A stretch of DNA of 64,000 nt, taken from positions 1-64,000 of the forward strand of contig CANGJM010000014.1 of NCBI GenBank assembly GCA_947454525.1. The letters run 5' to 3'. This DNA comes from Flavobacteriales bacterium (lineage in GTDB: Bacteria; Bacteroidota; Bacteroidia; Flavobacteriales_D; Crocinitomicaceae). How positions within the stretch are numbered: the stretch's first letter is position 1; every line of letters starts with the position of its first letter. Below, one piece after another: positions 34,648 to 42,077 of this stretch. Under the pieces are notes generated by a model. It had not been told where the DNA came from. It saw nothing but the letters and a program-made list of their open reading frames with translations, and made no database searches. A program made the position numbers and the translations under genes.

Positions 34648-37085
34648 TGTATATAAGTAAGTTAACGCATTCATTGAACGAAACGTTGGTTGGTGGAAAG
34701 GCTGCAAGTCTTTCCAAATTAATCGAATTCGGTGTGGATGTACCGAATGGATTTGTTTTGACCAAGCAACTCTTGAAAGATTACCTCATTCATCAGCAAT
34801 GGCCGGAAGGATTTTTAAACGATTTACAAAAGGAAATATCCTCTTTGAATAGCGACAAATTAATCGTCAGAAGTTCGGCAATCGGCGAGGATTCAGAAAA
34901 TCATTCCTTCGCAGGACAACTGGATTCCATTGTTGTTGAAAATGAGCTCTCTGCTGTAGAAGCGACCATTCGTCAGTGCTGGAAAGGATTGGAAAACGAT
35001 CGTGTGAAAGCATACGAAAAGATTTCAGGAAAGATATTGACTGAAATGGGCGTCGTGATTCAAATCTTTTTAGAAGCGGATTATGCGGGTGTAACTTTCA
35101 CACAATCCCCTACTGACGAACTTTGTTCCTATACAGAATATGTCCAAGGTGCTGGAGAACAATTAGTAGCTGGAAAAATCACGCCAAAGAATTTTTCTGC
35201 AAAGCGAACGGGATTAGATGTATTGAATCTGCCTTTCAATGGAAAACAATTGATTACGAAAAGTTTCCAATTGAAGGATCGATATGCGTGTCATTTGGAC
35301 ATCGAATGGGTAGCGAAAGGAAATCAAATTTACTTTGTTCAAGCACGTCCAATCACCGTTGAAGTATCTAAAAAAATCTATTGGTCGAATACGAATTTAA
35401 ACGAGAATTATCCAGATCCGATTTCTCCCTTATTGTACTCCATTGCTCGGGATTCTTACTATCATTACTTTAAAAATATTTCCAAGTTATTGCAAATTGA
35501 CGGAGAAACGTTGCGTTCATTAGAATCAGCGTTTAGCAATACGGTTGGGATTTGGGGCAACCGTATTTATTACAACATGACGAATATTCACAACGTCATG
35601 TCTAGTTCACCACTCCGCGCCTATTTCAAAGAAGCGTTCAATCAATTCGTTGGTTATTCAGACCAGGATGTCGCTACGCAATCTAGTGTCAATCGAACTT
35701 CGCTAGTGAAACTCTTATGGCGTTTGATGTATTTGAACATTCGCTTGGAAAGCCATGTTCGAAACATTGAAGGCAAAGTGAGTGATTTTTCTCGCAAAGT
35801 AGATGAAGAAAACGGCGACCAAATCAATGCTAAATTGTTTTATGAATTTCTTGATTTGCGTTTCAATCAATGGTATCACGCGAGTTTGGCGGACTTTTTC
35901 TCCATGATTCATTACAAATTATTGGGTAAAATAACGCATTCTTTCTACGGTGAGGAAAGTGTTGGCGTACACAACACCTTGATTCAAGCCATTCCTGGAT
36001 TAATCAGCAGTGAGCCACTCAATGACATTTGGGACCTAGTGATTCAAATTGAAAAAATAGATGGAGGAAAAACGTTTTTCCTCGAAAACCCTGCAGAACT
36101 CGTTTGGGACACCGTCAATCGATCTTCTGAATGGAAAACGGTACAATTTGGCTTTCAACAGTACCTGAAAACGTGGGGATTCCGATGTTCAGGTGAATTA
36201 ATGTTCTTCAAACGCAATTACATCGAGGATCCACTTAAGTTTGTAGAATTAGTGCAAAGTTACATGCGAAACGATGCCGTGAATCCTAGGCTCGTGATAC
36301 AAAAGAAAGACCTAGAGCGTAAAAAGGCAATGCGTGCTTTCGTGTGGAAAATCATCAAAAAACGACACATTCTCTTCCCGCTTGCTTTGTTTGATATCCT
36401 GAAACTTTATCTCATTGCAAGCCTTTGTAAACATGCGATTTCAAGTCGAGAGCGTGTGCGCTACAAACAAGCGGAGATGTATTATAAATTCAAAGTCGTC
36501 GTAAAACGTATTGGGGCGAAAGAAGTGAGCAAAGGAAATTTAAGTGATTCCGAAGATATCTTGTACTTGAGCTACAAAGAAATTGGAGAGTTGATTGGTT
36601 CTTCTGCGATGGATGCTGCATTATTAAAGGAAAAAATAGCGGATAGAATCCTCCATTTTAAGGAAGAATCGAAAAAGGAATTCCCGAGTAATTTCGCGAC
36701 GAATTTTGGCGAAAGACCTGAGTTCATCGAAGGAGAAATTCCCTTCGTAGAAGGTGCGACAGAGTTCCGAGGACTCGCAGCAAGTGGCGGACGAATCAAA
36801 GGAAGAGTGAAGGTTTTAGAATCCGTTTTGGAAGGATATAAAATTGAAAAAGGAGATATTTTAGTCACCAAACAAACAGATCCCGGTTGGGCCATGGTTT
36901 TTCCATTAATCGGCGGACTCATCGTCGAGCGTGGCGGTGCTTTGTCCCATGGAGCAATTGTAGCCCGAGAATTCGGTATTCCGGCTGTTATTGGCATCGA
37001 TCACATTACACGTTCCCTCAAGGATAATGACGAAGTGATTTTAGATGGTAATTTGGGCAAAATTCAACTCATCCATCATGATTAA
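34647..37085 (+). CDS. PEP-synthase-like dikinase, rifampin-phosphotransferase-like layout
   Basis: The protein has 812 residues. An N-terminal ATP-grasp domain (about 1-245) shows LVGGKAASLSKLIEFGVDVPNGFVLT, LIVRSSAIGEDSENHSFAGQ, YAGVTFTQSP and DIEWVAKGNQIYFVQARPIT. The C-terminus (about 705-812) is a swivelling phosphohistidine domain with GGALSHGAIVAREFG (His about 767). The middle (about 260-700) is helical and unlike the PEP/pyruvate barrel, which is absent. This order matches rifampin phosphotransferases (RPH), which transfer the beta-phosphate of ATP to a hydroxyl of a small molecule. Here the neighbours suggest a lipid or isoprenoid alcohol as acceptor, by inference. Start ATG overlaps the previous TGA. 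Confidence 0.82.
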   Translation: MYISKLTHSLNETLVGGKAASLSKLIEFGVDVPNGFVLTKQLLKDYLIHQQWPEGFLNDLQKEISSLNSDKLIVRSSAIGEDSENHSFAGQLDSIVVENELSAVEATIRQCWKGLENDRVKAYEKISGKILTEMGVVIQIFLEADYAGVTFTQSPTDELCSYTEYVQGAGEQLVAGKITPKNFSAKRTGLDVLNLPFNGKQLITKSFQLKDRYACHLDIEWVAKGNQIYFVQARPITVEVSKKIYWSNTNLNENYPDPISPLLYSIARDSYYHYFKNISKLLQIDGETLRSLESAFSNTVGIWGNRIYYNMTNIHNVMSSSPLRAYFKEAFNQFVGYSDQDVATQSSVNRTSLVKLLWRLMYLNIRLESHVRNIEGKVSDFSRKVDEENGDQINAKLFYEFLDLRFNQWYHASLADFFSMIHYKLLGKITHSFYGEESVGVHNTLIQAIPGLISSEPLNDIWDLVIQIEKIDGGKTFFLENPAELVWDTVNRSSEWKTVQFGFQQYLKTWGFRCSGELMFFKRNYIEDPLKFVELVQSYMRNDAVNPRLVIQKKDLERKKAMRAFVWKIIKKRHILFPLALFDILKLYLIASLCKHAISSRERVRYKQAEMYYKFKVVVKRIGAKEVSKGNLSDSEDILYLSYKEIGELIGSSAMDAALLKEKIADRILHFKEESKKEFPSNFATNFGERPEFIEGEIPFVEGATEFRGLAASGGRIKGRVKVLESVLEGYKIEKGDILVTKQTDPGWAMVFPLIGGLIVERGGALSHGAIVAREFGIPAVIGIDHITRSLKDNDEVILDGNLGKIQLIHHD

Positions 37086-37800
37086 ACACTACCTTCATAC
37101 ACGTTTAAGACCAGGGGCGTTTGTTCTTTTGAGCATCTTTTTGTCCTTGCTGGTTTTGGAGCCCGATTCAACTCAGAAAACGGCGTTATGGAACTGCGTG
37201 TTTTTATTGGTGTCCTTTTTAGTTTTTCGACTGATCGACGATGCAGGTTCCATTCGTGCTGACCGCATTCATCATCCAGATAGAATCTACTTATCTGTAG
37301 ATAACTTCCCTAAATTTTGTTCCTTCACGGCATTGATTTCTTTGTGCTATTTGATGCCATTATTCTTTTTAGCATTAAACATAGCGCTGATTGTCATTAG
37401 TTTAATGATCAGTTCAATTGGGTTGTACTTTTTACTTCAAAATCGATTTCAACTGCTTCAACTCATTCCCTTACTGAAATACCCTTTCCTGCTCTGCTGT
37501 GTGGTTGTATCACCCATTTCCATGAATCAATGGTTTGTATGCGGAAGTTCTTTTTTCATCATGCTATCGTATGAACTTCTGGAGGACAAAAACGCCACTT
37601 GGACGAAGCGTATTTTCACCTTGATTTCTTTAACAATCGCAGGAATCTTCTCCATTTATTTTTCGTCGATTTCGTACGCTTCACTTTTCATTTTGATTCC
37701 GTTAGCGTTGTCCATTTTATTTTTCCGATGGAAGTACATTCAGTACCTACCCATCGCTTATTATCCCTTATGTGTATTCATTAATTTATTATTAACATGA
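37078..37800 (+). CDS. UbiA-like prenyltransferase
   Basis: The protein has 240 residues from ATG 37078; a longer form overlaps the dikinase gene and is rejected. It has about seven to eight membrane helices. Near residues 50-67 is RLIDDAGSIRADRIHHPDR, matching the UbiA pattern D-x-x-x-D followed by (N/H)P-x-R, which binds prenyl diphosphate through Mg. The second Asp-rich motif is weaker (YELLEDK). UbiA enzymes move prenyl chains onto aromatic rings, heme or, in archaea, glyceryl phosphate ethers. It overlaps the dikinase by 8 bp and the methyltransferase by 4 bp. Similarity is moderate, so the acceptor is open. Confidence 0.65.
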   Translation: MIKHYLHTRLRPGAFVLLSIFLSLLVLEPDSTQKTALWNCVFLLVSFLVFRLIDDAGSIRADRIHHPDRIYLSVDNFPKFCSFTALISLCYLMPLFFLALNIALIVISLMISSIGLYFLLQNRFQLLQLIPLLKYPFLLCCVVVSPISMNQWFVCGSSFFIMLSYELLEDKNATWTKRIFTLISLTIAGIFSIYFSSISYASLFILIPLALSILFFRWKYIQYLPIAYYPLCVFINLLLT

Positions 37801-38768
37801 ACGATTTATTCCTAAAAAAAGTAAATAACCCAGAACATTACCGCTTTGAAAAAGTGAACTGCTATTCGTGTGGATCGGATGATTATTCCTTATTTCTCAT
37901 TGGTGAGGAAGACCTTACAGGAAAAGATGGGGAGTTTCAATACGTGAAATGCAAGAAGTGCGCTTTGGTTTATCAGAATCCACGAATTGCGGTGAATCAA
38001 ATCAAAGAGTTTTATGACGGCGAATACATCGCTCATCGCAAGAAAAAAAACTGGGGTGTACTCACGCCACTTTATGAGTGGACCATGAACAAACACGATC
38101 GTGAAAAAGATAAATTGGTTTCCAAACATGTGAATTTTGATTCAAAAACAGAAATTCTTGATGTTGGATGCGCAGTCGGAACCTTTCTTCTACACATGAA
38201 TAAAAAGTATCAATGCCAGATCAGTGGAGTTGATTTCAAAGAAGGATTGGAATACCCGGGATTTGAGAAAATCGAATTCTACGAAGGACTTTTCTACGAG
38301 CAAGTAATGGAAAACAAACGTTACGATCTTGTAACCATGTGGCATTTCCTCGAACATGATTATGATCCAATTAAAACCTTGGAGAAAGCAAAAGAAGTGT
38401 TGAAAGATGACGGAAAATTAATCATCGAAGTCCCTAGATTGGACAGTTTTACCTTCCGATTATTTGGTAAAAAATGGCCAGGTGTCCAAGCACCACAACA
38501 CACCATCCTATTTGATAAAAAGAAGTTTGTGGAGATGATGGAACAAAACGGGTTCAAAGTTGTGAAATACCGTGCATGGGGCGCCTTCCCTCCTTATTTT
38601 TACATCTTTGCAGGAGCTTATTTTAAGTTAATCGGAAAAGGATTGAATTTGAATAAAATCATCTTCCCTTATTTCCTAGGACAATTGCTCTTAACACCGA
38701 TGTTAATTTTTCAAAAAGTACTGAACCTATCCATGCAAACCATTGTTTGTGAAAAAACGAAAGCATAA
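37797..38768 (+). CDS. zinc-ribbon class I SAM methyltransferase
   Basis: The protein has 323 residues. An N-terminal zinc-ribbon-like pair, CYSCGS and VKCKKCALVYQNPR, is followed by a class I methyltransferase domain: TEILDVGCAVGTFLLHM (motif I), ISGVDFKEG, YDLVTMWHFLEHDYDPIKTLEKAKEVLKDDGKLIIEVPR and NGFKVVKYRAWGAFPPYF. The C-terminal third is hydrophobic (PYFLGQLLLTPMLIF) and may bind the membrane. It overlaps the UbiA-like gene by 4 bp (ATGA). It probably methylates a lipid or isoprenoid intermediate of the same pathway. Confidence 0.85.
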   Translation: MNDLFLKKVNNPEHYRFEKVNCYSCGSDDYSLFLIGEEDLTGKDGEFQYVKCKKCALVYQNPRIAVNQIKEFYDGEYIAHRKKKNWGVLTPLYEWTMNKHDREKDKLVSKHVNFDSKTEILDVGCAVGTFLLHMNKKYQCQISGVDFKEGLEYPGFEKIEFYEGLFYEQVMENKRYDLVTMWHFLEHDYDPIKTLEKAKEVLKDDGKLIIEVPRLDSFTFRLFGKKWPGVQAPQHTILFDKKKFVEMMEQNGFKVVKYRAWGAFPPYFYIFAGAYFKLIGKGLNLNKIIFPYFLGQLLLTPMLIFQKVLNLSMQTIVCEKTKA

Positions 38769-39701
38769 ATGACAAGCGATATTAGTCAATTAAAGGCCCG
38801 TGACGACAAAGCATTTTTAAGTTTATTGGTCCCGGTAATTCTCTGTTCTACTGGTATGTATTTATCCTTGGAGCATTCCGTTATGCTTCATTGGGCAGGT
38901 CAATTCATCTTGTCATTCTTCTTCTTGCAAACGTTTATTCTGTTGCATGAGTGTGGACATTTAAACTTTTTCAAAACACGTTTTTTGAACGCGTTTTTTG
39001 GACAGATATTCGGTTTTTTGACGATGATTCCGTTTTATTCTTGGACGCACATGCACAATTTGCATCACAAGTGGACAGGATGGCGAGATTTGGATCCAAC
39101 CACAGAGAAAACGGTTGAACTGCAGGGTGCCCATTTCATGCGATGGATTGTCAATATTTCCTGGTTTCTTTTTATTCCGATTTTCTTTTTGTCCTATATG
39201 CTGAGTAATTATTGGAACATTTTTAAAATAAAGCGGCATTTGAATGAGCGTAAATTTAGGGTTGCAGTACTTCAGATTGGCATCAGCCTTCTGATTTACA
39301 TTGTTTTGTTTTTGAGTTTTAAGAACTTCCTTCTTCAACTGATTTTGCCGGCATTCCTCATGAGTCTTGTATGGAAGGAACTAGTGATCATGACCCAGCA
39401 TTCCCACATTGAGATTCCAATAGCGAATGGCTCGCATGTTAAACCCGTTTCCTATGCTGACCAAGTGAAATATACCAGAAGTTTCTATGTGAATTCTTGG
39501 TTTGAATCCCTTTTTCTTTTCAATTTCAATTACCATGAAACACACCATGTCTATCCTGGAGTTCCGGCATACTGGCTGCAAAATATTGATTTAAACGTAC
39601 CAAAGGAACCAAGCTACAAAACATGGTTTCTGAAAGCGAAGTCCATGAAGGGGGAAGATTATGTGTTCCGAACTTCAGCGAAAACTGGCAAGAAATTCTA
39701 A
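38769..39701 (+). CDS. membrane fatty-acid desaturase-family di-iron enzyme
   Basis: The protein has 310 residues with four to six membrane helices. The three His boxes are HECGH (about 60), HNLHH (about 96) and HETHH (about 257), followed by VYPGVPAYWLQ. This pattern occurs in acyl-lipid desaturases and in carotenoid hydroxylase/ketolase relatives. The gene starts directly after the methyltransferase stop with no gap, so it is the sixth gene of the operon. It may desaturate or hydroxylate the lipid product. Convergent with a second desaturase 5 bp downstream. Confidence 0.88.
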   Translation: MTSDISQLKARDDKAFLSLLVPVILCSTGMYLSLEHSVMLHWAGQFILSFFFLQTFILLHECGHLNFFKTRFLNAFFGQIFGFLTMIPFYSWTHMHNLHHKWTGWRDLDPTTEKTVELQGAHFMRWIVNISWFLFIPIFFLSYMLSNYWNIFKIKRHLNERKFRVAVLQIGISLLIYIVLFLSFKNFLLQLILPAFLMSLVWKELVIMTQHSHIEIPIANGSHVKPVSYADQVKYTRSFYVNSWFESLFLFNFNYHETHHVYPGVPAYWLQNIDLNVPKEPSYKTWFLKAKSMKGEDYVFRTSAKTGKKF

Positions 39702-39706
39702 CCGCA

Positions 39707-40648
39707 TTAGTCCTTTGTCACACATTCCTTGTACACATCAAAATAGGACTTCGAAACGTGAAGATTTTGTTTAATCAATTCGTTCTCATTAAAAACACGA
39801 TGAGTTGCTCTCAGATTATAGCAAGGAATCCCCGGGTAAATGTGGTGTTCATTGTGATATGAAATGAATTTCGGTGCAAGGAAAATTCTTGCCAGTAATC
39901 CATGCGTGGTGGTTCTCGTTTGCAAATCCGCACTTTTATTTTCGATGCCTGAATGTTCCGCTATTCTTCTCAAGCGGTTGGCAATTTGGGTCCAGGTGAC
40001 AAAAGGAATCAACCAATAAAGCACTAGGCTCATGCCGTTTCCAGTAAATATGAATCCAGTTAAAACGGACAAATAAAAAGTGATTCTCAAAAACGTATAC
40101 CAACGAGGCGCTTTGTCCTTTTTGGTTTTCATTTGAGCACTGGACATCACTCGAAACGTTTCAAAAACACCAAGTCCGGATAGTTGAATCGCTAAAACTT
40201 TGAAGAATTGCTTTTTATTCATGGGGAAACGCCAATGCGGATCGAACTTCGCAATAAAATCAGGATCCTCTTCGGTGTTCAATCTCGCATGATGCGCTAA
40301 ATGTTTTACTCGGTAAGAACGCATGGAAATAATCAAAGGCCAAGAACAGAAAATTTCCGATAACCAATCGTTTAAGAATTTATTTTTCGAAATGAGTTGG
40401 TGGACAGATTCGTGCATAATTAATCCCAAGGCGAGGTATCGTGCTCCAATAAAAATAACGGTAAACAAATAAAAATACCAGGAAAAGTAACGCTCACAAA
40501 GCCATGCGCAAGCGAAGATACTCCCCCACTCTAAAAAAATAGAACCGATTCCTTTGAAGTCGTTAATGCGATGCAGGCTTTTTGTTTGCTCATTTGGAAT
40601 CAATTTACGAATCTCTTTCTTGTCTTGAAGAATCATACTCATATTCAA
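39707..40648 (-). CDS. second membrane fatty-acid desaturase-family enzyme
   Basis: The protein has 313 residues. His boxes are HESVH (about 77), HLAHH (about 115) and HNEHH (about 264) followed by IYPGIPCYNL. It shares its layout with the convergent desaturase but is clearly diverged. The gene has its own upstream region at 40649. Substrate could be acyl lipid or the product of the neighbouring operon. An internal ATG two codons in is possible. Confidence 0.88.
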   Translation of the reverse strand: MNMSMILQDKKEIRKLIPNEQTKSLHRINDFKGIGSIFLEWGSIFACAWLCERYFSWYFYLFTVIFIGARYLALGLIMHESVHQLISKNKFLNDWLSEIFCSWPLIISMRSYRVKHLAHHARLNTEEDPDFIAKFDPHWRFPMNKKQFFKVLAIQLSGLGVFETFRVMSSAQMKTKKDKAPRWYTFLRITFYLSVLTGFIFTGNGMSLVLYWLIPFVTWTQIANRLRRIAEHSGIENKSADLQTRTTTHGLLARIFLAPKFISYHNEHHIYPGIPCYNLRATHRVFNENELIKQNLHVSKSYFDVYKECVTKD

Positions 40649-40808
40649 TTTTTTTTCAACTTAAATTTACGAATATCCTTCATAAAGCACAAGTTTTCCC
40701 ATGAGTTTTTTATCGGTATGAATGGATCATTCAACTCACTAATTAATTAATATTCTGATCGTTATAACTTTTTAACTGAAATCACAATTCAATTCCCTTA
40801 ATTAAGGC

Positions 40809-40816
40809 TATTTTTG
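40809..40816 (+). promoter_or_regulatory. -7 promoter box for the acyl-ACP desaturase
   Basis: TATTTTTG is an exact TAnnTTTG match with a 45-bp leader to ATG 40862. Confidence 0.45.
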
Positions 40817-40861
40817 CACTCGAAATCTCCTCGATTATTCAACTAAAATAAACAGATAAGC

Positions 40862-41854
40862 ATGGCATTCGAACATAAAATGGAAGTACTCAAATCAATC
40901 GAGCCAGATGTACATGCGTTTATTGAGGATAAAATGAATCTTCCAGAAGAATGTTGGCAACCTACGGACTTCATTCCAAACGCAGCGGATGCTGATTTCA
41001 TGGAGCAAGTTCGTGCCCTTCAGGAAAGCATCGCGCAAGTTCCTGATACAGTCATGGTTTCCCTCGTTGGAAACATGATTACCGAGGAAGCACTTCCCAG
41101 TTACCAAACGTTTTTTAATTTATTAGAAGGTGTAAATGTGGAACGCAATGTAGCAAGTACAGGTGCATGGGTGCGTTGGTCGCGCTTGTGGACAGCTGAA
41201 GAAAATCGTCACGGTGATTTATTGAATAAATACTTGTACCTAAGTGGACGCGTTGACATGCGTGAAGTAGAAATGACGATTCAACGTTTGATTCACAACG
41301 GAATCGATTTGCAAACAGCTGCAGATCCATACAATGGATTGATTTACACATCTTTCCAAGAACGTGCAACAAAAATATCTCATGTAAATACGGGTAAAAT
41401 CGCCTACAAATCTGGGGATAAATTGCTCGCGAAAATATGTAATACCATCGCAGGAGAAGAAGCTTTGCACGAAAAAGCATACAAGTTTTTCATGAGCAAA
41501 GTGTTCGAATCTGATCCAAATGGTGCATTGGCTGCTTTCGTTCAAATGATGAAAAAGAAAATTGTCATGCCGGCTTCTTTAATGGACTTTGGAACAGATA
41601 AAAAACAATACGTGAATTACGCATCCATTACCCAAAAGATTGGCGTATACACAAGTCATGACTATGCGAACATCATCGATCACTTGGTGAAATTCTGGTC
41701 AATCGATAAACTCAAAGGACTCAGCGACGAAGGAAACAAAGCACAAGATTTCCTTTCATCTCTTTCCGAACGCTACTTCAAATTAGCCGAACGACTTCAA
41801 GAAACGACTGAAGTTCAATTGATTTGGTTGAATAAAGGAAAGTTGGCGCTGTAA
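40862..41854 (+). CDS. acyl-ACP desaturase (ferritin-like di-iron)
   Basis: This 330-residue soluble protein has the two iron-binding motifs EENRHG (about 112) and GEEALHE (about 198) and the helices WVRWSRLWTAEE and RATKISHVNTGKIA. These are typical of stearoyl-ACP delta-9 desaturases of plants and bacteria. It inserts a double bond into ACP-bound acyl chains using oxygen and ferredoxin. Together with the two membrane desaturases, three distinct desaturases are present within 3 kb. Confidence 0.92.
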   Translation: MAFEHKMEVLKSIEPDVHAFIEDKMNLPEECWQPTDFIPNAADADFMEQVRALQESIAQVPDTVMVSLVGNMITEEALPSYQTFFNLLEGVNVERNVASTGAWVRWSRLWTAEENRHGDLLNKYLYLSGRVDMREVEMTIQRLIHNGIDLQTAADPYNGLIYTSFQERATKISHVNTGKIAYKSGDKLLAKICNTIAGEEALHEKAYKFFMSKVFESDPNGALAAFVQMMKKKIVMPASLMDFGTDKKQYVNYASITQKIGVYTSHDYANIIDHLVKFWSIDKLKGLSDEGNKAQDFLSSLSERYFKLAERLQETTEVQLIWLNKGKLAL

Positions 41855-41875
41855 ATTCTCATGAATTATTTTTTA

Positions 41876-42049
41876 CTAGCCATTTATTTTCTTCGCAGCT
41901 CTTCGTTTACTGAGGTATTGTCCTATGTACATACCTGTCATAGCGCAAATACCCGTAACAAGCGCCTGTCCAAGAGGGTATCCAAAAGCCATAACAACAG
42001 CACAACCTGCGATAAAGGGAATAACGAATTGAAGGATTATTTTTTTCAT
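41876..42049 (-). CDS. small two-helix membrane protein
   Basis: The protein has 57 residues from ATG 42049; a longer ORF would overlap the GH38 gene. Two glycine-rich hydrophobic segments (LQFVIPFIAGCAVVMAFGY and GQALVTGICAMTGMYIGQY) end in a strongly basic tail (SKRRAAKKING). No known family. It may be co-transcribed with the GH38 gene ahead. Confidence 0.5.
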   Translation of the reverse strand: MKKIILQFVIPFIAGCAVVMAFGYPLGQALVTGICAMTGMYIGQYLSKRRAAKKING

Positions 42050-42077
42050 GCTACTTATTTTTAGTAAAAATATACAA

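Noticed and set aside
34647-37085. True phosphoenolpyruvate synthase (ppsA)
   Set aside because: The C-terminal PEP/pyruvate barrel is missing and the His domain is at the very end, so the layout is RPH-like.
41861-42064. Plus-strand ORF opposite the small membrane protein
   Set aside because: It is a mirror frame with no recognisable protein pattern; the minus-strand frame has two membrane helices and a sensible start.
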